Source: Thermoplasmata archaeon (GTDB lineage: Archaea > Thermoplasmatota > Thermoplasmata > Thermoplasmatales > Thermoplasmataceae). From it: a stretch of DNA of 48,847 bases. This document shows, one piece after another, positions 27,310 through 36,319 of this stretch (positions are counted from its first letter, which is position 1; every line of letters starts with the position of its first letter). The DNA lies in contig JAKACH010000003.1 of NCBI GenBank assembly GCA_021821635.1, positions 1 through 48,847 of the forward strand. Direction: 5' to 3'. The position numbers and the translations under genes were made by a program. The notes beneath the pieces were generated by a model. It was not told the origin of the DNA and did not search any database. It worked only from the letters and a program-made list of their open reading frames with translations.

Positions 27310-28245
27310 ATGGATAAAGTTAGACCACCAAAATTAAAGGAAGGAGACGAAATAAGGATAATTGCACCTGCGAGTGCCCCGGACATGGGAAACCTATCTA
27401 AGGGTATTGCAAGACTGAAGAAGCTTGGTTTCAAGATTTCGCTTGGTAGCAACATCAAGAGGCTCGTTCAGGTGCATGAACTGGCCGCGACCGCTGTTGA
27501 AAGGAGTCAGGAAATTCTAAACGCATTCAAAGACGACAATGTTAAGGCAATTTTCTGTGCACGCGGTGGCTACGGATCAATTCATACGTTGCCCTTGCTT
27601 GATTTTGATGTAATTCATGATCATCCCAAGATCTTTATCGGTTATAGTGACATCACGGCACTTCATCTCGCTTTTAACAAACTTTCAAACCTTGTTACAT
27701 TCCATGGCCCAATGCCGGGATCTGATCCAGAGGAGATGGGAAAGCCATATTTCAAGACGATAATCGAGGTACTTGAAGGAAAGACAAATAACTTTGCGAC
27801 CGGTGACAGGGATCTGCTCTTCAAATATATAAATCCTGGAACAGTGGAGGGTACTTCAATCGGTACAAACATCTCCGTCGCGTCCTCGCTCATAGGAACA
27901 AAGTATATGCCTGACACTACAGACAAGATACTCTTTGCCGAGGATACTGGCATCACAGCAGGTGATATTGACAGATATTTGTTCACGATGAAGCTTGCGA
28001 ATCTGTTGGGAAACTTCTCAGGCTTTGCTTTTGGCGACATCAAGACTGTCAACGAACAGAGCGAACCTATGCCTTTTGTGGAGGATGTGATTGAAGATTA
28101 CATGGAAGAACTCAAAAAACCATCGCTTTATGGTCTTCCATTCGGTCATGGAGAGGGGCAGATGCTCATTCCATTAAACTCAAGGATAAAACTCTCAACC
28201 TCAACTGAGCCCACTCTTGAATTCAGAGAGCCTGTGGTGGAGTGA
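27310..28245 (+). CDS. S66-family peptidase (LD-carboxypeptidase / MccF-like)
   Basis: 'ARGGYGSIHTLPLLDFDVI', 'PKIFIGYSDITALH', 'TFHGPM', 'FAEDTG', 'FGHGEGQMLIPLNSRIKL'. Confidence 0.92.
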   Translation: MDKVRPPKLKEGDEIRIIAPASAPDMGNLSKGIARLKKLGFKISLGSNIKRLVQVHELAATAVERSQEILNAFKDDNVKAIFCARGGYGSIHTLPLLDFDVIHDHPKIFIGYSDITALHLAFNKLSNLVTFHGPMPGSDPEEMGKPYFKTIIEVLEGKTNNFATGDRDLLFKYINPGTVEGTSIGTNISVASSLIGTKYMPDTTDKILFAEDTGITAGDIDRYLFTMKLANLLGNFSGFAFGDIKTVNEQSEPMPFVEDVIEDYMEELKKPSLYGLPFGHGEGQMLIPLNSRIKLSTSTEPTLEFREPVVE

Positions 28246-28338
28246 CCTAGATCTGCTGATGCCAGTGTGAAAATAGGTTGCAGGAGGCAGGATACGGGGA
28301 GTTGACAATCTCTGCAAAATGCAGAATAAAGTTAAATA

Positions 28339-28620
28339 TTGTCTAACAATGAACTGCCGAAGCGCATGGTTAAACAGGTTCAGCAGCCCTTGAAGCCATT
28401 GGAAGTATTGCGTAAAACGATTACTAAACCAATAATGGTGGATGTCAGGGGAAATCGGAGTTACTCGGGGATTCTTGACGGATATGATGTTTACATGAAT
28501 CTTGTCCTTAAGAACGCAGCCGAAACAATAAATGGCGAAAACAAGGGTGTCTTCGACACAATACTTGTGCGCGGTGATAACGTAGTTTATGTTTCTCCTT
28601 CGTCGGAGGTGTTGCAGTGA
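28339..28620 (+). CDS. LSm/Sm-like archaeal protein
   Basis: 'PLEVLRKTITKPIMVDVRGNRSYSGILDGYDVYMNLVLKNA...FDTILVRGDNVVYVSP'; TTG 28339 or ATG 28366 start. Confidence 0.93.
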   Translation: MSNNELPKRMVKQVQQPLKPLEVLRKTITKPIMVDVRGNRSYSGILDGYDVYMNLVLKNAAETINGENKGVFDTILVRGDNVVYVSPSSEVLQ

Positions 28621-28781
28621 GCAGAGGAACCCCATCAATGGGGAAGATGAACAATAAAAAGGTTCATATTAGGTGCAGAAGGTGTGGTCAGCATTCTTAC
28701 CATATCAGGGAGAAGAGGTGCTCCCACTGTGGTTTCCCATCCCCAAGTCTCAGATCCTATCACTGGGCAAAAGCCAGATGA
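28617..28781 (+). CDS. rpl37e: Ribosomal protein L37e (not in supplied ORF track)
   Basis: GTG start overlapping the LSm stop; translation MSRGTPSMGKMNNKKVHIRCRRCGQHSYHIREKRCSHCGFPSPSLRSYHWAKAR-stop. Confidence 0.95.
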   Translation: MSRGTPSMGKMNNKKVHIRCRRCGQHSYHIREKRCSHCGFPSPSLRSYHWAKAR

Positions 28782-30183
28782 GGACTGTGCCGTCGTAGGT
28801 TACGTCGGCAACAGGAACGCTTTTCCTTTTCTTCTAACAGGGTTAAAGTCTCTTCAGCACAGAGGCCAGGAGAGCGCAGGAATCGCCACTTTTGACGGTT
28901 CAATGATACGTATAAAGAAGGGAATGGGGCTGGTTGCTGAAGTCTTTCGAGAGAGTGACCAGAGTCTCAAGGATTCCCTGCCTGGAAATATAGGTGTGGC
29001 ACATACAAGATATTCGACTCATGGATCAAAAAATCTTGAAAACGCAGGTCCGATAACCATATCAAATTCCATAGGCTATATCGCTATTTCCCATAACGGG
29101 GAAATAACTAATGCAGTACAGCTGAGGGAAGAGATGAAAAAGCGGGGATCTGGATTTATCACATCTTCTGACACCGAAGTAATGCTGATGGAGATTTCAA
29201 GGAATATTATTGAACTCGGAATAAACGCCGGTTTGAGGAATGCTGTCAGCAGGCTGAGAGGTGCTTATGCATGTGCCCTGATGATAAACGGAACGCTCTA
29301 TGCACTGAGGGACCCGATGGGGATCCGGCCCCTCATGCTCGGTCAGGTCGGAGACTCCTATATAATCGCATCAGAAAGCTGTGTCATGGATATAATTGGA
29401 GGCAGCGTTATAAGGGACGTCAAGCCAGGTGAACTGATAGAAATCACCCCTTCGGGGTACCGGACAGTTTTCATAGCCAGCACTCCGAATACTGCGCATT
29501 GCATGTTCGAATACGTCTACTTTGCAAGACCAGACAGCGTCATAGACGGAAGCGAAGTCTTTAGCGCAAGGATACAGATGGGCCGGAGACTTGCCAAGGA
29601 ATATCCTGTAGATGCAGATATCGTTATTCCAGTTCCTGACTCAGGAAGGGCACAGGCACTTGGCTATTCACAGCAATCAGGCATACCATATGGCGAAGGT
29701 TTGATCAAGAACAGGTATTCTGAGAGAACATTCATAATGCCTACTCAGGAACAGCGTGCAAATGCTGTGCGGCTTAAGCTGAATCCAATCAAGTCCGCAA
29801 TATCCGGTAAGAGAATAGTCCTGGTGGAGGATAGCATAGTGCGGGGGAATACAATAAATTATACAGTTAAGATCCTCAGGGCTCAGGGTGCCAAAGAAGT
29901 TCATGTGAGGGTTGCATCACCCCCGATTATAGCCCCATGCTACTTTGGAGTGGATATGAAGACAAGAGACCAGTTCCTTGCAAGAGACAAGACTCTTGAT
30001 CAGATAGCAAATGAGATCGGGGCGGATTCAGTTGGATACATATCAATCGACGGGCTTATAGAAAGCATAGGCCTTGGGAAGCAGGGTCTATGCCTTGGCT
30101 GCCTGACTGGATCTTATCCGGTACCTATACCCGGCGAGAAGTATTCTTTCCAGTCCGAACTCGAGAACTACCAGAACTCCTGA
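28729..30183 (+). CDS. purF: Amidophosphoribosyltransferase
   Basis: 'DEDCAVVGYVGNRNAFPFLLTGLKSLQHRGQESAGIATF', 'IVLVEDSIVRGNT', 'GLCLGCLTGSYP'. Nearest in-frame start is GTG 28729 (ORF track 28684). Confidence 0.93.
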   Translation: MVSHPQVSDPITGQKPDEDCAVVGYVGNRNAFPFLLTGLKSLQHRGQESAGIATFDGSMIRIKKGMGLVAEVFRESDQSLKDSLPGNIGVAHTRYSTHGSKNLENAGPITISNSIGYIAISHNGEITNAVQLREEMKKRGSGFITSSDTEVMLMEISRNIIELGINAGLRNAVSRLRGAYACALMINGTLYALRDPMGIRPLMLGQVGDSYIIASESCVMDIIGGSVIRDVKPGELIEITPSGYRTVFIASTPNTAHCMFEYVYFARPDSVIDGSEVFSARIQMGRRLAKEYPVDADIVIPVPDSGRAQALGYSQQSGIPYGEGLIKNRYSERTFIMPTQEQRANAVRLKLNPIKSAISGKRIVLVEDSIVRGNTINYTVKILRAQGAKEVHVRVASPPIIAPCYFGVDMKTRDQFLARDKTLDQIANEIGADSVGYISIDGLIESIGLGKQGLCLGCLTGSYPVPIPGEKYSFQSELENYQNS

Positions 30184-31000
30184 TCTTTTTCAACCTGGCT
30201 TCAAGATCATTCTTCATTTTACCGGAGTCTATTGTGCTGCCCAAAAAGTCGGCTCTGGCGGCTATTGCTATCTTGGAGGCGGCAGATCTCGCATATTTTC
30301 CCCTCTGGCTCTTCGGTAAGCCCGTCAGGTGTGGAAGCTTGAACATCACGCCATGCTTTGGTGGCGGTGAACCGGTCTTAAGGTGCTTGAAGAATGCTTT
30401 CTCAGCTCCAAGTACCTGTATAGTGCTGGCAGGAAACTCGGCCAGATGCTGCAGCCCCTTTCCGGCAGAGAGAAGATCAAGTGCAAGCTCGGTTCCGGCG
30501 ATTGCTGTCACATTCGGCATGATCAGCTTGACCTCCTCGCTCATGAATGAGACGAGTTCGCCCCTTAAGTCACAGAGTTTCTTTCCTGTAAGTGCGATGC
30601 TCTCAATGATCTTCTGGTTCGGACCATCTCCCATTATGGATGGCAGTTCACGGAACAGCGCACAGGGATCCATGTCATCCAGCAGTTTTCCCGCAAAAGC
30701 ACCGAAACCGGAAACCCGCTCGAAATAAAGATTGATAATCCTGTCAAGTTCGCTCCTGAGGTTGTAGAACCGGATCAGGAATCTATCTTCTGTCCGGCTT
30801 TCTTTTATCCTTTCTTTTCCGAATTCCAGCATAAGGGTTCTGAGGTCGGGTGTGCTGCTCGACTCTCTTTCCTCTGTCTCTGGAATCTCTCCATTTCGGA
30901 GTTTCCTGAATATCTCTATGAAATTCTTTTCTAGGTCTCGGTATAGATATATCCTGTGATCTTTTTTGAGGCCGTACCACTTTAACTGGTTTTTCTGCAT
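30125..31000 (-). CDS. Nop5/Nop56-58-family C/D box RNP protein (short N-terminus; internal start at 30832 possible)
   Basis: 'MPNVTAIAGTELALDLLSAGKGLQHLAEFPASTIQVLGAEKAFFKHLKTGSPPPKHGVMFKLPHLTGLPKSQRGKYARSAASKIAIAARADFL'. Confidence 0.9.
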   Translation of the reverse strand: MQKNQLKWYGLKKDHRIYLYRDLEKNFIEIFRKLRNGEIPETEERESSSTPDLRTLMLEFGKERIKESRTEDRFLIRFYNLRSELDRIINLYFERVSGFGAFAGKLLDDMDPCALFRELPSIMGDGPNQKIIESIALTGKKLCDLRGELVSFMSEEVKLIMPNVTAIAGTELALDLLSAGKGLQHLAEFPASTIQVLGAEKAFFKHLKTGSPPPKHGVMFKLPHLTGLPKSQRGKYARSAASKIAIAARADFLGSTIDSGKMKNDLEARLKKIRSSGSSRVRTGKNTSRRV

Positions 31001-31868
31001 TCTCTTTACCCTCCTCTGATATCTGTGGCTCTATAAGAATCCTGTCAAAATCGACGACTTTCAGAACATCGATTTCATTGAAATCAACCAGCATCTTCCC
31101 CGTTCCAAGCACCCTGTTGTTCTCGTCAACTACACATACCCTGTCACCGCGTCTTGGGTTGCCGGTCATTGCAATGATTCCTCCAGGATAAAGATCAGAA
31201 CCATGCGATATATTGGCAATAGATGAGGCCTTGACAACAATCTTTGGATACTGTGCGAACAGCTTGTCGATCGGGAAGAAGTACTGATTGAACAGCTCTG
31301 GCTTGCCCTTTTTCCTGAGATACTCGAAATCAGAAAGCTGCTGCAACGTAATCATGGATTCTTCGGTGAATGGCCCCGTGATTGTCCTTCTAAGATCTTC
31401 CATCTGTGCTACCGTACCTGCAGCATATCCGATGTCAGTGCACAGGGTTCTTATATATGTGCCGGACTCGCATTTCACCCTGAACATTACGAATCTTCCT
31501 GAGATCTCTATATCTGATATGCTGTATATAGTACGGACCCTCAGGTTCCTTGCAACAGCAGATCTTATAGGCGGAATCTGATAGATCTCCCCTACAAATT
31601 CATTCAGCTTTTCCCTAATCACCGGTTCCGGAACATCGGTGTGAAAACGCATGGTGCAAATATACTCCTTGGGGAGTTCATGAACCTGGTCAATCAGCTT
31701 GACTGCCTTCCCGATCGCCATGACAAGAACCCCGGTTGCGTTTGGATCAAGTGTGCCGATGTGACCGACCTTTTCAACGCCAAGGATGTTCCTGACCCAG
31801 CTGTCAACCTGATGGCTGGTCGGTCCATATGGCTTGTCAATAACAAAGAAACCGTCAAGATCACTCAT
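30783..31868 (-). CDS. cbf5: tRNA/rRNA pseudouridine synthase Cbf5 (TruB family + PUA)
   Basis: 'KVGHIGTLDPNATGVLVMAIGKAVKL', 'SGTYIRTLCTDIG', PUA-like C-terminus, basic tail. Confidence 0.93.
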   Translation of the reverse strand: MSDLDGFFVIDKPYGPTSHQVDSWVRNILGVEKVGHIGTLDPNATGVLVMAIGKAVKLIDQVHELPKEYICTMRFHTDVPEPVIREKLNEFVGEIYQIPPIRSAVARNLRVRTIYSISDIEISGRFVMFRVKCESGTYIRTLCTDIGYAAGTVAQMEDLRRTITGPFTEESMITLQQLSDFEYLRKKGKPELFNQYFFPIDKLFAQYPKIVVKASSIANISHGSDLYPGGIIAMTGNPRRGDRVCVVDENNRVLGTGKMLVDFNEIDVLKVVDFDRILIEPQISEEGKENAEKPVKVVRPQKRSQDISIPRPRKEFHRDIQETPKWRDSRDRGKRVEQHTRPQNPYAGIRKRKDKRKPDRR

Positions 31869-32401
31869 GCATTAAGCTCCTTCATCCTTTCTAATATCGC
31901 AGTAACGGCATCTTCAGGCTTCATGTTTGTGGTATCAAGGACTAAATCGTATATGGTGGTATCGCTTATGTCAATTTCATATAATGAGCGGTATCTCTTT
32001 GCCTCAGATTCTTCCCTGCGGGATATAAGTGCTGATGCTTGCTCAGGAGTAACTTTCTCTCTCCCGGAAATACGCTCAGCCCTTGTCTTATCATCAGCGG
32101 TAATATAAACCCTGAAGGCAGAAATCCTGTTTTTATAAGATAGCCAGCCTGCAAGTCTTGAGTCTATGACGAGCCGATTCGATGTCTTCATCTTTTCTAT
32201 AAGGTAATTATCCTGATCAACGTCTACTTCCGGATGCTTTTCCGCGTATTCATTAAACGCTTCAACGGACATACCATGTCTTCTGGCGTTCTCACGGAAA
32301 ATGTCTCCCGTTGACATGTAATGAAAATCAAGCCTTGATGCAAGGAGTTTTGCAACTGTTGATTTGCCACTCCCTATTGGACCGCTAACTGTCAGTTCCA
32401 T
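31865..32401 (-). CDS. cmk: Cytidylate kinase (archaeal)
   Basis: 'LTVSGPIGSGKSTVAKLLASRLDFHYMSTGDIFRENA'. Confidence 0.93.
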   Translation of the reverse strand: MELTVSGPIGSGKSTVAKLLASRLDFHYMSTGDIFRENARRHGMSVEAFNEYAEKHPEVDVDQDNYLIEKMKTSNRLVIDSRLAGWLSYKNRISAFRVYITADDKTRAERISGREKVTPEQASALISRREESEAKRYRSLYEIDISDTTIYDLVLDTTNMKPEDAVTAILERMKELNA

Positions 32402-33114
32402 TGGCCACTGCCCTGTTCCTTCTCCTCTATCTTCCTCAATTTAAACGAAAAGTCGAGGTATTTGATCACCATTGTGGCGAAGTATCCTATCACGAGACTT
32501 GCGAGGAAGTAGATAAAGATCCATACTGGGAAGAGGAAGGAAGACGTGATAAGAACATTTTTTGCCCACGGAAACGAGACTATGCTGTAAGGAAGCGAAT
32601 AGATAAAGACATCCAGCCAGATAAATATGAATATCGTAAGGATAGTGAGGACCATCAATGGTTTCATCGTCTGCATCTGGAGCTGCTGCTGCTCCATAGT
32701 CATCTCCATTCTCATCTTGTTGAGTTTCTGTATCCTGTCTCTCTGCTGGGCCTTGTAAGCTTCCCTGATTGCCTGGGAATATGCCCTGGATCTTGCCTGT
32801 GTCCTGCCATAGCGCATCCAGTCTGTAAAGAAATATCTCGGAATTGACGTAACGAGACCTATTATTATGCCAGCAATTACAAGTGTGAGGAGTGGAAACC
32901 TGTAGTTGAAACCAATGGTCGGGCCAAATACGGCATTAGCCGCATTCCCTATAGGAATACGGAGAGCAGGCTCACTTATGACTATCAGCATGGAGAAGGA
33001 TATCAGGAGATAGATCATCTGGAATCGAATCAGTTTCTTCTGGGCCTCACTGATTGGCGGTGGAGGCTGCCTTCCTCCTGCCGTTCTGGCGGGTAATGGT
33101 CTCTGTTCTGTCAT
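32392..33114 (-). CDS. EMC3/TMCO1 (DUF106) family membrane protein, putative YidC-like insertase
   Basis: TM segments plus coiled coil 'RIQKLNKMRMEMTMEQQQLQMQTMKPLMVLTILTIFIFIWL'; position between adk and cmk. Confidence 0.88.
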   Translation of the reverse strand: MTEQRPLPARTAGGRQPPPPISEAQKKLIRFQMIYLLISFSMLIVISEPALRIPIGNAANAVFGPTIGFNYRFPLLTLVIAGIIIGLVTSIPRYFFTDWMRYGRTQARSRAYSQAIREAYKAQQRDRIQKLNKMRMEMTMEQQQLQMQTMKPLMVLTILTIFIFIWLDVFIYSLPYSIVSFPWAKNVLITSSFLFPVWIFIYFLASLVIGYFATMVIKYLDFSFKLRKIEEKEQGSGQWN

Positions 33115-33662
33115 CCTTTCTTCAGCTCCTTTATTATCTTGTTAGCGGCAAAGTCAGGCGTACCTTCCGGATTGACGACGAAATTGACCGTTGCTCCTGT
33201 AAACACGGAGTATGCCACAGCATAATACCTGTTGACTGACTGGTGCTCGGATATCTCCTCCTCAGTCTCGTTGTCCCTGTGCCTTGTGGGATCCTTCATT
33301 CTTCTCGACCTGATAAGCCTTGAATCGGCTTCCAGCAAGAAGAACATGGAAACCCTGAGCTCCCTGACAACCCATTCTGGAAGTCCGGGCAGGTATCCCT
33401 TTGGTGACCTTATTGCCATATGCGTATCTATTATTACATTATCCATTTTTCCAATTGCACTGGAAGCCTTCTTCTGGAGGTTGATCTGTGTATCGATGGA
33501 AAGCTTGCGCAACTCATCCCGGTTCTGAACCAGATTCAGCTCCCTTGCCATCTCAAACATCAATGTGCCGTAATTCACAACATCGTACTGAGTCCCTTTG
33601 GATACAATTTCAAGCACAGTAGACTTGCCAACACCGGCAACGCCGGAAATGACCACTCTCAT
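33111..33662 (-). CDS. adkA: Adenylate kinase (archaeal AdkA)
   Basis: 'VVISGVAGVGKSTVLEIVSKG'; downstream of secY. Confidence 0.93.
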   Translation of the reverse strand: MRVVISGVAGVGKSTVLEIVSKGTQYDVVNYGTLMFEMARELNLVQNRDELRKLSIDTQINLQKKASSAIGKMDNVIIDTHMAIRSPKGYLPGLPEWVVRELRVSMFFLLEADSRLIRSRRMKDPTRHRDNETEEEISEHQSVNRYYAVAYSVFTGATVNFVVNPEGTPDFAANKIIKELKKG

Positions 33663-35438
33663 TCATGCACCAGCAAAGAACTGCCTGATGACAGGGTGCA
33701 TCTCCATGAGCTGTTCCCTTCCTACGGCCTCGTAGAACTGTATCACTATACCAACTGCGAGCAGGAGACCAGTACCGCTGGTCTGCCCAACAGTTCCAAT
33801 CAGATCGGCTCCTGCAGCCAGCAAACCAACCACCGCTCCACTGAATACGGTTATAGCAGGAATGTACTTATTCAGTACTCGCTCCATTACCTTCGGATCA
33901 CGGCGGAAACCCGGTATCTGCATACCACTCGACTGGATCTGCTTTGCCACAGAAGCGGCGCCCATATTAGTTGTCTCTATCCAGAACTTTGCAAATATGA
34001 TGCTGGCTCCAATCATGAAGCCGAAGAAAATGACGACATGTGCAGCTTCCTGCAAGCTGCTGTGCCCGAATAGTACAGTTCCGGAATAAGCGGCAGGAGA
34101 TATGATGGGGAAAAGCCAATTGGAAAGTCCATTTGGCGTGTACAGATAGAAAGCAAGACCTCCGGTAGGCGTAGTCGACGATATTGCTGTTGTGGTTGCA
34201 AGCAGGGCGCTGCTCGGATATGATCCCAGCAGTGCATTGTGTCCTAAAAGTGGGATATGGCTGAGAACCGGGCTGTTCCAGAAGAGAAGCGTCCACATCG
34301 ATATATTGGCCAAGAGAGCTGTCGCTAATATGACAGGAATGTTAGAAGCATACAGCAATTGCAGTGGGTACCTCCCTCTGGCCCCACGCACACGCTCGTG
34401 TGCAATAGGAAGCTCTATCTTGCTGCTCTGGAAATATGCCACTATGAAGAATATAAGTAATGTGCCGATAAGTGCTATCAGCGGATTTGGCTGCTGGAAT
34501 ACAATCTGGTCAACTCCCGTATTGTAAAGATATGACGAGGGCTGCGATGATACCAGATATAATATCTTGGGGATTGTGCCTGCAGGTGGATTTGATGCGG
34601 AAAGGAGCGCAGATGTTGACACCGGAAGCCAGCTGAATGTTCCAGTGAAAAGCTGCTGTGATACTCCTGCGGCAATAAATAGCGAAATACCTGACCCGAT
34701 TCCGTATTTGGAGACAAGCTCGTCGAACAGGAATACAAGGTAAGTACCTATGAACAGTTGTGCTATGATTATAGACTGAGCGAGAAAGACGCCATAACCG
34801 GGTGCAAAGTGACCGAGGGTCGCAACCAGTGTAGGATCCGGTACAAGGTAACCAAATGCCTGGGGTATAGCCTCCACGAAAATCATCAGTATGATCATCA
34901 GTTTCTGTACACCCTGATAGATCGCCTTGTCCTTTGAGTCCTGAAGGTCCAGGTTGAATATCTTGGCGCCTGCGAAAAGCTGCATAACTATACTAGCAGT
35001 AACGATGGGCCCAATACCAAGATCCATGAGAGATCCCTGTGCGCCCGCAAATATGGCCCTGAACGATGCGAAAACATCAATGGTCTTGGCAGCGTCTAGA
35101 CCGTAAATGTAAATGTTAGTCAGGACAAAATAAAGCAGGACCACGAGAGCAGTCCACATAATCTTGTACTTGAACTGGACGTGTCCCTTCGGCTTTTTCA
35201 CAGCTGGAAGCAAGGAGGTAAGGCGTTCAAGCCCGTACAGCTTGCTCTTACCTGGTCCCTTGTAGCTGAAGACTAGATAGGCAATTCCAAATAGCGGGAA
35301 AATCAGTACTGATGCAATCAGCAGCTGAAGCCAGCCATAATGCCCGAAGTAATAGAAGGCGAATACCGTCAGTATGAAGACTAGCGCAGTCGGATAAACT
35401 ACACTTCTGTTACGCTCTGGCCTATCCATCTGTCTCAA
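33663..35438 (-). CDS. secY: Protein translocase subunit SecY
   Basis: 'GLGIGPIVTASIVMQLFAGAKI', 'YGIGSGISLFIAAGVSQQLF', ten-TM pattern. Confidence 0.96.
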   Translation of the reverse strand: MRQMDRPERNRSVVYPTALVFILTVFAFYYFGHYGWLQLLIASVLIFPLFGIAYLVFSYKGPGKSKLYGLERLTSLLPAVKKPKGHVQFKYKIMWTALVVLLYFVLTNIYIYGLDAAKTIDVFASFRAIFAGAQGSLMDLGIGPIVTASIVMQLFAGAKIFNLDLQDSKDKAIYQGVQKLMIILMIFVEAIPQAFGYLVPDPTLVATLGHFAPGYGVFLAQSIIIAQLFIGTYLVFLFDELVSKYGIGSGISLFIAAGVSQQLFTGTFSWLPVSTSALLSASNPPAGTIPKILYLVSSQPSSYLYNTGVDQIVFQQPNPLIALIGTLLIFFIVAYFQSSKIELPIAHERVRGARGRYPLQLLYASNIPVILATALLANISMWTLLFWNSPVLSHIPLLGHNALLGSYPSSALLATTTAISSTTPTGGLAFYLYTPNGLSNWLFPIISPAAYSGTVLFGHSSLQEAAHVVIFFGFMIGASIIFAKFWIETTNMGAASVAKQIQSSGMQIPGFRRDPKVMERVLNKYIPAITVFSGAVVGLLAAGADLIGTVGQTSGTGLLLAVGIVIQFYEAVGREQLMEMHPVIRQFFAGA

Positions 35439-35844
35439 CCGTTGAGCCTGAAGCTGAAAGCTTGCTTAAGGCTTTTTCTGTTGCCTTGGAGACAATCACT
35501 TTAACCTTGAGGTTTAGCTCACCAGATCCCAGCAGTTTGTCGATGCCGGCATTTTTGAGATTAATAACCGGAATTTCCCCTGATTCCACATAACCTTTCT
35601 TCTGCAGTGATGGATAAAGCGTTTCAAGCTCGGATAAGCTGATCGCCACTGGCGGTTTTGCATAATGGTGACTGGTAAAACCCTTCCCGCCGTAATGGAG
35701 GGGATCGTACTTGACCATCCAGATCCAGCGGTGTTTTCCAAGCCCGGCCATTCCATTGCCTCCCTTTTTACCTTTACCTCTGCCGGCCTTCATGCCTCTA
35801 CCGTAATGGCCTCCTCTCAATTTCTTGGTTCTAGTTCTTACCAT
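35422..35844 (-). CDS. rpl15: Ribosomal protein L15
   Basis: 'RTKKLRGGHYGRGMKAGRGKGKKGGNGMAGLGKH'. Confidence 0.95.
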   Translation of the reverse strand: MVRTRTKKLRGGHYGRGMKAGRGKGKKGGNGMAGLGKHRWIWMVKYDPLHYGGKGFTSHHYAKPPVAISLSELETLYPSLQKKGYVESGEIPVINLKNAGIDKLLGSGELNLKVKVIVSKATEKALSKLSASGSTVETDG

Positions 35845-36319
35845 TTAAATCAATCCCTTCCTTAAGCATCTTCTTGATGAGAACATTGATCTCTTCGCCG
35901 CGGTACCCTGCGGTTCCACCTTCCTTGTAGGATTTCCTGATGAACTCGTAGCCTCCTTTCGGAGGGTTCAGCCGTAAAACAGGAACAAGGTTCTCAATCG
36001 AAGTAAGCGTTTTTCCAGACATCAGGAAATCGGCCACCTCATCGAATGACGAGTAACCAACGGCTTCCTTCATGCCGTCTTCCTGTATCTTCTTTCTTCC
36101 CCTGAGAAGGGCACGGTGTTTCAGTGCCAAAATCAGGGTCTCTTTTGAAACTTCCCCCCATGTTATGTAGTCCTTTGCAAGTTGAAGCATTCCTTTGAAT
36201 TCCTTGCTCTCGGGAACAAATACCATATGGTTGATCCTTGTGAGCCTGAGCTTACGTAGTGTATCTTCAATCGGCTCCCTTATGCCGGTTCTCCCCCTAA
36301 TTCTTATCACTGCTAGCAA
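35831..36319 (-). CDS. rpl30: Ribosomal protein L30
   Basis: 'LLAVIRIRGRTGIREPIEDTLRKLRL'; TTG at 36319 as likely start (ORF track to 36367). Confidence 0.92.
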   Translation of the reverse strand: MLAVIRIRGRTGIREPIEDTLRKLRLTRINHMVFVPESKEFKGMLQLAKDYITWGEVSKETLILALKHRALLRGRKKIQEDGMKEAVGYSSFDEVADFLMSGKTLTSIENLVPVLRLNPPKGGYEFIRKSYKEGGTAGYRGEEINVLIKKMLKEGIDLNGKN

